From assembly GCF_019343475.1 (NCBI RefSeq), contig NZ_CP072453.1, positions 2,542,001-2,606,000 of the forward strand: a stretch of DNA of 64,000 nucleotides, in the 5' to 3' direction. The first letter of the stretch is position 1. Each line of letters opens with the position of its first letter. This document shows, piece after piece, positions 7,119-16,110 of this stretch. The notes under the pieces are model-generated. The model searched no databases. It saw nothing but the letters and a program-made list of their open reading frames with translations, and was not told the DNA's origin. This DNA comes from Providencia sp. R33 (lineage in GTDB: Bacteria; Pseudomonadota; Gammaproteobacteria; Enterobacterales; Enterobacteriaceae). Made by a program: the position numbers and the translations under genes.

Positions 7119-8249
7119 TCAAGGTTTAAACACAACAGTGCTACCTGCTTTATTAAATGTATCATAGACATCACGGCTAGGCGGTTTTGGCATCGTAGCA
7201 AGCTTTGCGGCTCGTATTGCCGCATCACAGAGCGCTGCGTCATTCGTTGGACTGTTTTTTGGCGTAATACTCACCAACAATCCATCGGGTGCAAGCTTCA
7301 ATTGCAACTCACACGTCCGCCCACGATAAGTGTCCGAATCATAGAACTTACTTTGAATTGCCGCTTTCACTTTACCGGCATAGCTATCAACATCCGCATT
7401 AGAAGCACCCGATTTTTTACCGCCGCCACTTCCTGCAGCGGCTTCACCGCCTTTTTTACTCGGCCCCGATGCAGTTAAGTCACCCAGTAAGTCATCAACT
7501 GATGCGGCGTTTTTGGCTGCCTCTGCTTTGGCTTTAGCGGCTTTGGCTTTAGCTTCTTTGTCTGCTTTTTCTTTGGCTTCTTTGTCAGCTTTGGCTTTAG
7601 CTTCTTTATCGGCTTTTACTTTTGCCTCTTTTTCCGCTTTTTCTTTGGCTTCTTTTTCCGCTTTTTCTTTGGCTTCTTTTTCTGCTTTGGCTTTAGTGGC
7701 TTCAGCTTCTTTTTGCGCTTGAGCTTCGGCTTTCGCTTTTTCTGCCGCTTGCTCTTTAATTAATTTTTCTTTTTCTGCTTTTGCTTTCGCAGCCGCTTCT
7801 TCCGCTATTTTTTGCTCTTCCTTAGCTTTCTTCGCGGCGTCTAACGCTTTTTTCTGTTGTTCTTCAGCTTGCTTTTGCTGCTCAGCTGTATCACGTTCAG
7901 TTTTAATACGCTCTTCTTCCAGTTTTTGAAGGCGTTTTTGTTCCTTCTCTTGCTGTTCCCTTAGCTCGGCATCTTGCTTCTGTTCTTGCTCTTTGCGCTC
8001 TTTAGCCGCTTGTCTGGCCATGTTTTGTTGTTTTTGCATTTCTTCGTATTGCTCAACAACCACGCCAGGGTCGACCATCACCGCATCGATGACAGTCCCT
8101 TCTTCTCCGCCACCACCAAGTTTGACGACGGAAACTAAAGAGCCTATAACGATCAAACCAATCAATAGCACGTGCAGAACCACTGACATCACAAGTGACC
8201 GGTTTAAGTTATCTTTTTTCTCTTTTGTCTTTCCCACTCTGGTATCCAA
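7119..8249 (-). CDS. tolA: Tol-Pal system protein TolA
   Basis: TolA spans the periplasm and couples TolQR proton-motive energy to TolB-Pal. The 376-residue product has one N-terminal membrane helix (about residues 19-43, SVVLHVLLIGLIVIGSLV), a long Ala/Lys/Glu-rich helical domain II with repeated KAEKEAKE and KADKEAKA units (about residues 70-245), a Gly/Ser linker, and a C-terminal domain with two cysteines (CELQL, ALCDAAIRAAK). The repeat count makes it somewhat shorter than E. coli TolA (421 residues). The spacing to tolR is 39 bp. Confidence 0.95.
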   Translation of the reverse strand: MDTRVGKTKEKKDNLNRSLVMSVVLHVLLIGLIVIGSLVSVVKLGGGGEEGTVIDAVMVDPGVVVEQYEEMQKQQNMARQAAKERKEQEQKQDAELREQQEKEQKRLQKLEEERIKTERDTAEQQKQAEEQQKKALDAAKKAKEEQKIAEEAAAKAKAEKEKLIKEQAAEKAKAEAQAQKEAEATKAKAEKEAKEKAEKEAKEKAEKEAKVKADKEAKAKADKEAKEKADKEAKAKAAKAKAEAAKNAASVDDLLGDLTASGPSKKGGEAAAGSGGGKKSGASNADVDSYAGKVKAAIQSKFYDSDTYRGRTCELQLKLAPDGLLVSITPKNSPTNDAALCDAAIRAAKLATMPKPPSRDVYDTFNKAGSTVVFKP

Positions 8250-8288
8250 AAAAAGATGTGTGACTTATTCAAACCACAACAACCCAGC

Positions 8289-8711
8289 CTAGATAGGCTG
8301 AGTCATCAAGCCGACAGATTTAATCCCTGCGCTGTGCAAAATGTTCAATGCCTTAATCACTTCTTCATAAGGCACTTCTTTTGCCCCCCCAATTAAGAAA
8401 ATCGCTTTGGGATTTTTCTCTAATTGAGCTTTAGCTTCAGCCGCAATCTGTTCTGGTGGAAGCAATTCTAACACCTCGCCATCAAGGCGCATATTGTATT
8501 GCCCCACTCCCGATACTTCTAAAATAATCGGTGGGTTATCACTTGATGATACGGTCTGTGTATCTGTAGCATCCGGTAATTCAACTTCCACGCTTTGGGA
8601 AATAATGGGTGCAGTTGCCATAAAAATCAGCAAAAGTACCAGCAATACATCCAGCAATGGAACGATGTTAATTTCGGATTTCAGCTCACGTTTGCGACTA
8701 GTGCGCGCCAT
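8289..8711 (-). CDS. tolR: Tol-Pal system protein TolR
   Basis: TolR is the ExbD-like partner of TolQ. The 140-residue protein has a short cytoplasmic N-terminus (KRELKSEINIVPLLD), one membrane helix with the conserved proton-path Asp in PLLDVLLVLLLIFMATAP, and a periplasmic domain. It starts 17 bp after tolQ, as expected in a translationally coupled operon. Confidence 0.96.
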   Translation of the reverse strand: MARTSRKRELKSEINIVPLLDVLLVLLLIFMATAPIISQSVEVELPDATDTQTVSSSDNPPIILEVSGVGQYNMRLDGEVLELLPPEQIAAEAKAQLEKNPKAIFLIGGAKEVPYEEVIKALNILHSAGIKSVGLMTQPI

Positions 8712-8728
8712 TCGCTTATCTCCCCGTA

Positions 8729-9412
8729 TTATTTCTTATCAGCAGAGAAGGCTTGACGATGCAAGATGGCTAAAAATTCTTCCATAAAGTTATCGTAGCT
8801 TTGTTCTAACTTATTGACACGCTGGTTTAAGCGGTTATACGCCATAACCGCTGGAATTGCGGCAAACAGACCAATTGCTGTTGCGATCAAGGCTTCTGCA
8901 ATCCCCGGCGCAACCATTTGCAGTGTCGCTTGTTTAACCGCACCTAATGCGATAAAGGCGTGCATGATCCCCCAAACCGTACCAAATAAACCAATATACG
9001 GGCTAATTGACCCGACAGTACCTAAGAATGGGATATGTGCCTCTACGGATTCTAATTCACGATTCATTGAAATACGCATTGCACGGGATGCCCCTGTAAC
9101 CACGGCATCAGGCGCATGAATATTCGCTTGATGTAAACGAACAAACTCTTTAAAGCCCGAGTGGAAAATTTGTTCTGCGCCACTGAGTTCATCGCGACGC
9201 GCTTGGCTTTCTTTGTATAAGCGCGATAGCTCGATTCCTGACCAGAACTTATCCTCGAACGCCTCTGCTTCACGGCTAGCGGCATTTAAAATTTTGGTTC
9301 TTTGAATGATGATCGCCCATGATGCAATAGAAAAACCGATCAAAACGAACATAATAAGCTGAACCAATAGGCTCGCTTTTAGGAATAAATCCAGGATATT
9401 CATGTCAGTCAC
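8729..9412 (-). CDS. tolQ: Tol-Pal system protein TolQ
   Basis: TolQ is the ExbB/MotA-type inner-membrane stator subunit that, with TolR, uses the proton-motive force. The 227 residues match the E. coli protein almost residue for residue from MTDMNILDLFLKASLLVQL onward. Three membrane segments are visible: near residues 15-35, the long segment in SISPYIGLFGTVWGIMHAF, and GIAEALIATAIGLFAAIPAV. The start overlaps the ybgC stop codon by 4 bp (ATGA). Confidence 0.97.
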   Translation of the reverse strand: MTDMNILDLFLKASLLVQLIMFVLIGFSIASWAIIIQRTKILNAASREAEAFEDKFWSGIELSRLYKESQARRDELSGAEQIFHSGFKEFVRLHQANIHAPDAVVTGASRAMRISMNRELESVEAHIPFLGTVGSISPYIGLFGTVWGIMHAFIALGAVKQATLQMVAPGIAEALIATAIGLFAAIPAVMAYNRLNQRVNKLEQSYDNFMEEFLAILHRQAFSADKK

Positions 9413-9813
9413 TGTTTAAACTCCGCGACAATAGACTTAGGAAGCGCTGTAGGCTTCATTTTTGATGTGTCCACACAAGCAATAAGGGCATTAGCCCCAC
9501 AAAGCAGGTTACCTTGCGAATCAACTAACCTTTGATGAAAGGTTAATGAGGCGCGTTTCATTTCAACGATTTGCGTCTCAACTTCCAACATGTCATCCAA
9601 CCGAGCGCCCTTCACAAAGTCAATCGTCATGCTGCGCACAACAAAGCCAAGGTTCTCAGTAAGCATACTTTGTTGGTTGATCCCTTTATTTCGCAACATT
9701 TCTGTTCTTGCCCGCTCAAAAAAAGCTAAATAGCGCGCGTGATAAACCACACCGCCCGCATCTGTATCTTCATAATACACGCGAACAGGCCAGCGAAACA
9801 ACATATCAACCAC
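9409..9813 (-). CDS. ybgC: Tol-Pal-associated acyl-CoA thioesterase YbgC
   Basis: YbgC is a cytoplasmic hotdog-fold thioesterase acting on acyl-CoA or acyl-ACP, and is always found with tol-pal. The 134-residue product carries the catalytic 4-hydroxybenzoyl-CoA thioesterase motif YYEDTDAGGVVYHARYL near residue 13 and ends with KMKPTALPKSIVAEFKQ, very close to E. coli. It is the first gene of the operon, and its stop overlaps the tolQ start. Confidence 0.95.
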   Translation of the reverse strand: MVDMLFRWPVRVYYEDTDAGGVVYHARYLAFFERARTEMLRNKGINQQSMLTENLGFVVRSMTIDFVKGARLDDMLEVETQIVEMKRASLTFHQRLVDSQGNLLCGANALIACVDTSKMKPTALPKSIVAEFKQ

Positions 9814-9844
9814 TCCGTCTTAGGTTAAATTCATTAACGGTGCC

Positions 9845-9879
9845 ACTATACGCAAGACAGTGTCAGTTTGGAATCACTT
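9845..9879 (-). promoter_or_regulatory. Possible tol-pal operon promoter
   Basis: A leftward TATAGT (9845-9850) sits 32 bp before the ybgC start in the 125-bp gap after ybgE. The -35 match (TTCCAA) is poor, so this is a weak call; the operon may also be read through from cyd. Confidence 0.35.
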
Positions 9880-9938
9880 TGAAAGTAAAGATATCAAAAA
9901 TAATTATGGGTCCATTGACCCACAATTAGCAATTAGAA

Positions 9939-10226
9939 TTATCTAAAGACTTGAAAAAGTCCCCAAATAAGGATGATGGCTGCTGGCAATGGGTGAAATA
10001 TTGCACGAAAGATAACTTTTTGCGGTTTAAACCCCACACCAAAAATCATCGCCGTACACGTTGCCCAAATTAATAATAGCCCTTGCCAAATTAGAAATGA
10101 ACTGGTCTTGGCTGCAAATAGGCTCGGGTCCCACATGACAGCACCAGCTGTTACTAAAGCTAAGATAAGGATAAGGGCCCTTATCGGCCCCTTATCCAAT
10201 AGCTGATAGGTTTTATCCACCAGCAT
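9939..10226 (-). CDS. ybgE: Cyd operon protein YbgE
   Basis: YbgE is a small inner-membrane protein of unknown function, conserved downstream of cydABX. The 95-residue product has about three hydrophobic helices (residues 17-35, 43-65 and 75-93) and the family-like motif FGVGFKPQKVIFRAIFHPLPA. It follows cydX by 5 bp. Confidence 0.92.
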   Translation of the reverse strand: MLVDKTYQLLDKGPIRALILILALVTAGAVMWDPSLFAAKTSSFLIWQGLLLIWATCTAMIFGVGFKPQKVIFRAIFHPLPAAIILIWGLFQVFR

Positions 10227-10231
10227 ATTAC

Positions 10232-10345
10232 TTACTCACCATCTTTAGCGGCTTTAGAGTCTTCAGAGTGCTCTAACGCGAGTGCTGCAATCACAGCAAA
10301 ACTACAAGCTAACAGCGTGCCGAGGATCCAGGCGAAATACCACAT
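10232..10345 (-). CDS. cydX: Cytochrome bd-I oxidase small subunit CydX
   Basis: CydX is a single-helix accessory subunit that stabilises the haems of cytochrome bd-I. The 37-residue product begins MWYFAWILGTLLACSFAVIA, the hallmark of the family, and ends in a charged tail. It starts 11 bp after cydB. The 65-residue frame that contains it opens inside cydB and is not the real start. Confidence 0.96.
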   Translation of the reverse strand: MWYFAWILGTLLACSFAVIAALALEHSEDSKAAKDGE

Positions 10346-10356
10346 AGTTATGCTCC

Positions 10357-11496
10357 TTAATACAGTGAGTGCTTGTTGCCTTCGATGAAGTTTTTGTCCA
10401 GACGACCAAACATTTTGTAGTAACACCATGCGGTGTATGCCAGTACGATTGGAACAAAGATAATAGCAACCACGGTCATCACTTGCAGAGTAAACAGGCT
10501 AGAAGTCGCATCCCACATGGTCAAGCTTGCATTTGGCATGATGCTTGAAGGCATGATGAATGGGAACATTGCTACACCACAAGTTAAAATGATACAAGCG
10601 ATGGTTAATGAAGAACTAACAAACGCCCAACCATTTTTGTCTGCTTTACTGAACAGCATAGTCAGTAATGGCAGTGCCAGACCCAGTGCAGGCAGAGCCC
10701 ACAGGATTGGATAAGTGTTGAAGTTAGTCAACCAAGCTCCTGAAACCACTTCGACTGTTTTGTTTAGTGGGTTTGATACTGCATGGTGATCCAGTGTTGA
10801 GGTCACAACATAGCCATCAATTCCCATGACTAACCAAACGCCTGCGCCAGCAAAGGCTAACAGTGTGACTAATGCACAGATATACGTTGCTTTACGCACA
10901 CGTAAATACAGTTCGCCCGTAGTACGCATTTGCAGATAAGTTGCACCTTGGGTAACAATCATCATTAAACCGACTACACCAGCTAACAGACCGTATGGGT
11001 TCAGCAGACCAAACAGGTTACCTGTATAAGTAAGATACTGCTGGTTATCAATTTGCAGTGGAACACCTAATAATAGGTTACCAAACGCAACACCGATAAC
11101 TAATGGTGGAACGAAACCACCAATAAACAGACCCCAGTCCCACATGTTACGCCATTTTGGGTTCTCCAGTTTTGAACGGTAGTCGAAACCAACCGGACGG
11201 AAGAACAATGCAGCTAATACCAAAATCATGGCGATATAGAAACCAGAGAATGACGCAGCATAGACTTGTGGCCATGCAGCAAACATCGCACCACCCGCAG
11301 TGATTAACCAAACTTGGTTACCATCCCAGTGCGGTGCAACGGCGTTAATCATGATACGGCGTTCAGTATCTGTTTTACCTAAGATAGGTAATAGGAAGCC
11401 AACGCCCATGTCAAAGCCATCCGTGACAGCAAATCCAATCAGTAATACACCGATAAGGATCCACCACACAAACCGAAGAACTTCATAATCAAACAT
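10357..11496 (-). CDS. cydB: Cytochrome bd-I ubiquinol oxidase subunit II CydB
   Basis: CydB is the structural subunit of the bd oxidase, which reduces O2 at high affinity. The 379-residue product matches the E. coli length and starts MFDYEVLRFVWWILIGVLLIGF. Conserved parts include FAVTDGFDMGVGFLLP and WDGNQVWLITAGGAMFAAWP, and about nine membrane helices are visible. It starts 13 bp after cydA. Confidence 0.97.
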   Translation of the reverse strand: MFDYEVLRFVWWILIGVLLIGFAVTDGFDMGVGFLLPILGKTDTERRIMINAVAPHWDGNQVWLITAGGAMFAAWPQVYAASFSGFYIAMILVLAALFFRPVGFDYRSKLENPKWRNMWDWGLFIGGFVPPLVIGVAFGNLLLGVPLQIDNQQYLTYTGNLFGLLNPYGLLAGVVGLMMIVTQGATYLQMRTTGELYLRVRKATYICALVTLLAFAGAGVWLVMGIDGYVVTSTLDHHAVSNPLNKTVEVVSGAWLTNFNTYPILWALPALGLALPLLTMLFSKADKNGWAFVSSSLTIACIILTCGVAMFPFIMPSSIMPNASLTMWDATSSLFTLQVMTVVAIIFVPIVLAYTAWCYYKMFGRLDKNFIEGNKHSLY

Positions 11497-11509
11497 AAGT
11501 GGCTCCTAT

Positions 11510-13078
11510 TTACTGAACGTCGTGTGCAGAAGTGTTTTTCTGTTCAAAGTGATAACGACCGGTTTTCAGGCTACTAGGCCCTTTACGAGCGAATTTGAAC
11601 ATTAAGAACATTTCAGCAATTAAGAACAGTGTGTACAGACCACAGATCAGTACCATAGAGAAGATCAGGTCATGAGTAGTCAAATTAGAGTGTGCAACCG
11701 AAACCGGTAACACTTCACCAATTGCCCATGGCTGACGACCATATTCTGCAACGAACCAACCTGCTTCAATTGCAATCCATGGTAATGGGATACCAATCAA
11801 GGCGATACGTAACAGCAGTTTGCTTTGACCAATACGGTTGCGAACGACTGACAGGAATGCCCAGCTGATGATTAACAGTAACAGGAAGCCGACACCAACC
11901 ATGATGCGGAATGCCCAGAACAGTGGTCCAACGTTCGGAATACTGTCTTTAACTGCTTTTTGAATCTGTGCTTCTGTCGCATCAACCACGTTTGGTGCGT
12001 ATTGTTTTAACAGAAGACCGTAACCCAGATCTTTTTTGCTTGCTTCGAATGCGGCACGCAAATCAGGATCTTTGTTACCTGCTAACAGCTCTTGTAACTG
12101 ACCATATGCAACCATACCGTTACGAATACGAACTTCGTGCTGTTTCATCAGGTCTTTCAGACCTAATACAGGCGTATCGATAGAACGGGTTGCAATGATA
12201 CCCATCGCCCAAGGAATTGAGATAGCAAATTTATTTTCTTGCTTCTCAGTATCCGGCCAAGCGATTAAGTTAAACGCAGCTGGTGGAGCATGGGTTTCCC
12301 ACTCTGCTTCAACAGCAGCCAGTTTGGTTTTCTGAACGTCGCCCATTTCGTAACCTGATTCATCACCAAGAACGATAACAGACAGAACGGCAGCAATACC
12401 AAAGCTTGCAGCAATTGCAAAAGAACGTTTAGCAAAAGCAACATCACGACCTTTAAGCAGGTAGTAAGAGCTAATACCAAGGATAAACATTGCACCGGTA
12501 CAATAACCCGCAGCAACTGTGTGGACGAACTTAACTTGCGCAACTGGGTTTAAGACTAGCTCAGAGAAGCTAACCATTTCCATACGCATTGTTTCGAAGT
12601 TGAAATCTGCAGCGATTGGGTTTTGCATCCAACCGTTTGCAACCAAGATCCACAAAGCAGAGAAGTTAGAACCTAAAGCAACTAACCATGTTACAGCCAG
12701 GTGTTGTTTTTTGCTTAAACGATCCCAACCAAAGAAGAATAAACCGACAAACGTTGATTCTAAGAAGAACGCCATCAGACCTTCGATTGCAAGAGGTGCA
12801 CCGAAGATATCTCCAACGTAGTGCGCGTAGTAAGACCAGTTAGTCCCGAATTGGAACTCCATAGTCAGACCCGTTGCAACACCTAGGGCAAAGTTAATAC
12901 CAAATAACTTACCCCAGAACTTAGTCATATCTTTATAAATTTGCTTGCCAGACAGCACATATACCGTTTCCATGATCGCAAGCAAAAACGCCATACCGAG
13001 CGTTAATGGTACGAACAGGAAGTGATACATCGCAGTTAAGGCAAACTGTAATCGTGACAGTTCGACAATATCAAACAT
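11510..13078 (-). CDS. cydA: Cytochrome bd-I ubiquinol oxidase subunit I CydA
   Basis: CydA carries the three haems (b558, b595, d) and the quinol site. The 522-residue product matches the E. coli length. Visible ligands are H19 in TAMYHFLFVPLTLG and the later His in KFVHTVAAGY (about residue 186). The Q-loop region follows about residue 250, and the conserved GRQPWAIGEVLP motif lies near residue 448. It is the first gene of cydABX-ybgE and has a long upstream regulatory gap. Confidence 0.97.
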   Translation of the reverse strand: MFDIVELSRLQFALTAMYHFLFVPLTLGMAFLLAIMETVYVLSGKQIYKDMTKFWGKLFGINFALGVATGLTMEFQFGTNWSYYAHYVGDIFGAPLAIEGLMAFFLESTFVGLFFFGWDRLSKKQHLAVTWLVALGSNFSALWILVANGWMQNPIAADFNFETMRMEMVSFSELVLNPVAQVKFVHTVAAGYCTGAMFILGISSYYLLKGRDVAFAKRSFAIAASFGIAAVLSVIVLGDESGYEMGDVQKTKLAAVEAEWETHAPPAAFNLIAWPDTEKQENKFAISIPWAMGIIATRSIDTPVLGLKDLMKQHEVRIRNGMVAYGQLQELLAGNKDPDLRAAFEASKKDLGYGLLLKQYAPNVVDATEAQIQKAVKDSIPNVGPLFWAFRIMVGVGFLLLLIISWAFLSVVRNRIGQSKLLLRIALIGIPLPWIAIEAGWFVAEYGRQPWAIGEVLPVSVAHSNLTTHDLIFSMVLICGLYTLFLIAEMFLMFKFARKGPSSLKTGRYHFEQKNTSAHDVQ

Positions 13079-13530
13079 CTTGACTCCTTGCTCCTAGCAG
13101 GAAGACACCGACTTGCGGCAACCCAGCTTCCAAATTATGTTTTTAGAAAGCCTCTTAACTACCAGCAAAAAATGCCTCAAAACAACAAATAATTAACAAA
13201 ATTAAAAGAACGAACGTTACTATAATAATAGTACGCCTATCTTCACACACAATAAACTTCTTTTACGTGACTCAGATTTGAATTCTGAATTTACATCAAT
13301 AATTATACCCTTTAATAGAAAACCGAGTATTTGATCGAGCACCAATTTAAGCAATTTAACAAAATAAAGCCAGCGCCAATGAGTTGATTTACGTCAATTT
13401 TTTTTGCCTTGTTAATTGTTCTGAGCTTCAGTCAATTAATGGTTATTTACTTGTTAATGTGCTGTTATTAGCATTGATGTAAATGTACTTAACTTTCCCA
13501 AAGATTAACAAATAAATATAATCTTTGTAT
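13079..13530 (-). promoter_or_regulatory. cydA upstream region with ArcA-like boxes
   Basis: This AT-rich region holds several matches to the ArcA half-site GTTAATTA/GTTAAT. They are on the leftward strand at 13182-13199 (TTGTTAATTATTTGTTGTT), and on the forward strand at 13411-13420 and 13452-13469. ArcA activation of cyd under low oxygen is well established in enterobacteria; that these sites act here is inferred. I could not fix a single promoter. Confidence 0.5.
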
Positions 13531-13871
13531 TAAGGACTCCAAAAAAGAATATTTAATTTGTAATAGTATCTTATTTTAAAGTTATTATAAATTTTATTAA
13601 TATACGAATCTAACTCAACTAAACCCCTATATTCGGATAATTGATTCTCCCTAAAAGTTATAAATTTGATGTGCCGCAATTTTGCTATTTTTTGCATAAA
13701 GTGCGAACACACTGCCATTTTTGCCAACCTACATACTTTGTTTACCCTCATAACCACTATGAGCGCGTTTTCTAGTGCATTTTTTTAAGTATAGACACTC
13801 TTTTTTAGAAAACCTTATAAGTGGTACAGAAATTATGTTAGGCCCCATAAATACAGCCCAACGCGAGGCAT
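13531..13871. other. Intergenic region between cyd and suc, no gene seen
   Basis: This AT-rich stretch holds no protein or RNA gene that I recognise. A 75-codon reading frame on the minus strand (13530-13757) has low-complexity, Lys/Ile/Tyr-rich content typical of chance frames. Confidence 0.6.
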
Positions 13872-13901
13872 AAAAAAACCCGTGCTCAAATAAGCACGGG
13901 C
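13872..13901 (-). terminator. Terminator of the sdh-suc operon
   Basis: Leftward CCCGTGCT-TATTTG-AGCACGGG forms an eight-pair GC-rich stem followed by seven U residues, 39 bp after the sucD stop. It closes the long sdhCDAB-sucABCD transcript. Confidence 0.92.
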
Positions 13902-13939
13902 TTTCGTCTCTTACGGTTGCTAGTTGTCTAGCGGATCAT

Positions 13940-14812
13940 TTACTTGTTCAGCAATGATTTAACGGCATCACCGATGTCTGCAAGGCTACGAACGGTTTTA
14001 ACGCCCGCCGCTTCTAATGCAGCAAATTTCTCATCAGCAGTACCTTTACCGCCAGCAATGATTGCACCAGCGTGGCCCATACGTTTGCCTTTCGGCGCAG
14101 TCACACCCGCGATGTAACCTACAACAGGTTTAGTCACGTGCTCTTTAATATACGCTGCTGCTTCTTCTTCTGCGTTACCACCGATTTCACCGATCATTAC
14201 GATCGCTTCAGTTTGTGGGTCAGCTTGGAACATTTTCAGGATATCAATGAAGTTTGAACCTGGGATTGGGTCACCACCGATACCAACACAGGTAGATTGA
14301 CCTAAACCTGCGTCTGTCGTTTGTTTAACCGCTTCATACGTCAGTGTACCTGAACGTGAAACGATACCAACTTTACCTGGTAAGTGAATATGGCCAGGTT
14401 GGATACCAATTTTACATTGACCCGGAGTGATAACACCTGGGCAGTTTGGACCAATCATGCGAACGCCAGCTTCATCTAATTTCACTTTAACAGTCAGCAT
14501 ATCCAGTGTTGGGATACCTTCAGTGATAGTGATGATCAGTTTAATGCCTGCATCGATAGCTTCTAAGATAGAATCTTTACAAAATGGCGCTGGAACGTAG
14601 ATAACAGATGCGGTTGCGCCCGTTGCTTCAACGGCTTCACGCACTGTGTTAAATACTGGCAGACCTAGGTGAGTTGTGCCGCCTTTACCTGGAGTCACAC
14701 CACCAACCATTTGTGTTCCATAAGCAATTGCTTGTTCTGAGTGGAATGTACCTTGACCACCTGTGAAACCTTGGCAAATGACTTTGGTGTTTTTATCGAT
14801 TAAAATAGACAT
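13940..14812 (-). CDS. sucD: Succinyl-CoA synthetase alpha subunit SucD
   Basis: SucD is the nucleotide- and CoA-binding subunit that carries the phospho-histidine in succinyl-CoA to succinate conversion. The 290-residue product starts MSILIDKNTKVICQGFTGGQG. It contains IGPNCPGVITPGQCKIG, and has the active-site histidine in the motif GHAGAII near residue 246. ATG 14812 overlaps the sucC stop by one base (TAATG), so translation is coupled. Confidence 0.97.
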   Translation of the reverse strand: MSILIDKNTKVICQGFTGGQGTFHSEQAIAYGTQMVGGVTPGKGGTTHLGLPVFNTVREAVEATGATASVIYVPAPFCKDSILEAIDAGIKLIITITEGIPTLDMLTVKVKLDEAGVRMIGPNCPGVITPGQCKIGIQPGHIHLPGKVGIVSRSGTLTYEAVKQTTDAGLGQSTCVGIGGDPIPGSNFIDILKMFQADPQTEAIVMIGEIGGNAEEEAAAYIKEHVTKPVVGYIAGVTAPKGKRMGHAGAIIAGGKGTADEKFAALEAAGVKTVRSLADIGDAVKSLLNK

Positions 14813-15978
14813 TATTTAGCCTCCGCTGCTGCTACTGCTTTTTTAGCTGCGTCAGTCAAGCTGTTTGCAGCGATAATGTTCAAGCCGCTGTCTGCCAGTT
14901 TCTTAGCACCTAACTCAGCATTGTTACCTTCTAAACGCACAACTACTGGTACATTTACGCCAACTTCTTCAACTGCACCAATGATGCCGTCTGCAATCAG
15001 GTCGCAACGAACGATACCACCAAAGATGTTAACGAAAACCGCTTTCACGTTTTCATCAGAAAGAATGATTTTAAATGCTTCAGTGACACGCTCTTTTGTC
15101 GCGCCGCCGCCAACGTCTAAGAAGTTAGCTGGTGCACCACCGTGCAGTTTAACGATGTCCATGGTACCCATTGCTAGGCCTGCACCGTTAACCATACAAC
15201 CGATGTTGCCATCTAATGCAACGTAGTTCAGTTCCCACTGAGCCGCTTGTGCTTCACGCGCATCTTCTTGAGATTCGTCACGCAGTTCACGGATTTCAGG
15301 CTGACGATATAATGCGTTGCTGTCGATGCCTAATTTACCATCTAAGCATACTAAGTCGCCCGCAGTGCTGATAACCAGTGGGTTGATTTCAGCTAATGCT
15401 AAATCACGCTCAAGGAACAGTGTCGCCAGACCCATGAAGATTTTCGCAAATTGGCTAACTTGTTTACCTGTTAAGCCTAATTTGAACGCTAATTCACGGC
15501 CTTGGAAAGGCATTGGGCCAGTCAGTGGGTCGATAATTGCTTTGTGGATAAGTTCCGGTGTTTCTTCCGCAACTTTCTCGATTTCCACGCCACCTTCAGT
15601 TGATGCCATGAAAACAACGCGACGGGTGCTACGGTCTACAACCGCACCTAAATATAATTCTTTCGCAATGTCAGTCGCCGTTTCAACCAGAATTTGGTTA
15701 ACAGGCTGGCCATTTGCGTCTGTTTGATAGGTAACTAAGTTTTTACCTAACCAATTTTCTGCGAAGGCTTTAACTTCGTTTATATCGCTAGTGACTTTAA
15801 CGCCGCCAGCTTTACCACGTCCACCTGCGTGAACTTGGCATTTAATTACCCATGGGCCGTTGCCAATTTTTTTCGCAGCATCGACGGTTTCAGCGACTGA
15901 TGAACAGGCATAACCTGTTGGTGCAGGCATCCCATAACGTGCAAACAACTGTTTTGCCTGGTACTCGTGTAAATTCAT
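14812..15978 (-). CDS. sucC: Succinyl-CoA synthetase beta subunit SucC
   Basis: SucC has the ATP-grasp fold and the nucleotide site of succinyl-CoA synthetase. The 388-residue product begins MNLHEYQAKQLFARYGMP, and has the nucleotide-binding KCQVHAGGRGKAGGVK stretch and the GGATKERVTEAFKI region near residue 290. Length equals that of E. coli. It lies 132 bp after sucB and overlaps sucD by one base. Confidence 0.97.
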   Translation of the reverse strand: MNLHEYQAKQLFARYGMPAPTGYACSSVAETVDAAKKIGNGPWVIKCQVHAGGRGKAGGVKVTSDINEVKAFAENWLGKNLVTYQTDANGQPVNQILVETATDIAKELYLGAVVDRSTRRVVFMASTEGGVEIEKVAEETPELIHKAIIDPLTGPMPFQGRELAFKLGLTGKQVSQFAKIFMGLATLFLERDLALAEINPLVISTAGDLVCLDGKLGIDSNALYRQPEIRELRDESQEDAREAQAAQWELNYVALDGNIGCMVNGAGLAMGTMDIVKLHGGAPANFLDVGGGATKERVTEAFKIILSDENVKAVFVNIFGGIVRCDLIADGIIGAVEEVGVNVPVVVRLEGNNAELGAKKLADSGLNIIAANSLTDAAKKAVAAAEAK

Positions 15979-16005
15979 GATGTTCTATCCATAATTGAGT
16001 CTGAA

Positions 16006-16100
16006 GAGGCGTTTATTCGCCTCCTGCAATTGTTACTGATTTAGCAACCCGCGAACGGGCTGCATCGGTTACTTCAGACCGGGCAGGTTGTTCCCTGCCC
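16006..16100 (-). other. Two stem-loops between sucB and sucC
   Basis: The 132-bp gap between sucB and sucC holds GAGGCG-TTTATT-CGCCTC (16006-16023) and GGGCAGG-TTGTTC-CCTGCCC (16081-16100 region, seven pairs). Neither has a U-tract. They may be mRNA processing or stability elements that set sucAB against sucCD levels; this is inferred from position. Confidence 0.55.
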
Positions 16101-16110
16101 TGTTATGTTG

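Noticed and set aside
7513..7722. Forward-strand frame of 69 codons rich in Ala, Ser and Leu
   Set aside because: It is the antisense shadow of the TolA Lys/Glu/Ala repeat region.
13530..13757. 75-codon minus-strand frame in the cyd-suc gap
   Set aside because: No ribosome site, no recognisable family and composition typical of AT-rich noncoding DNA.
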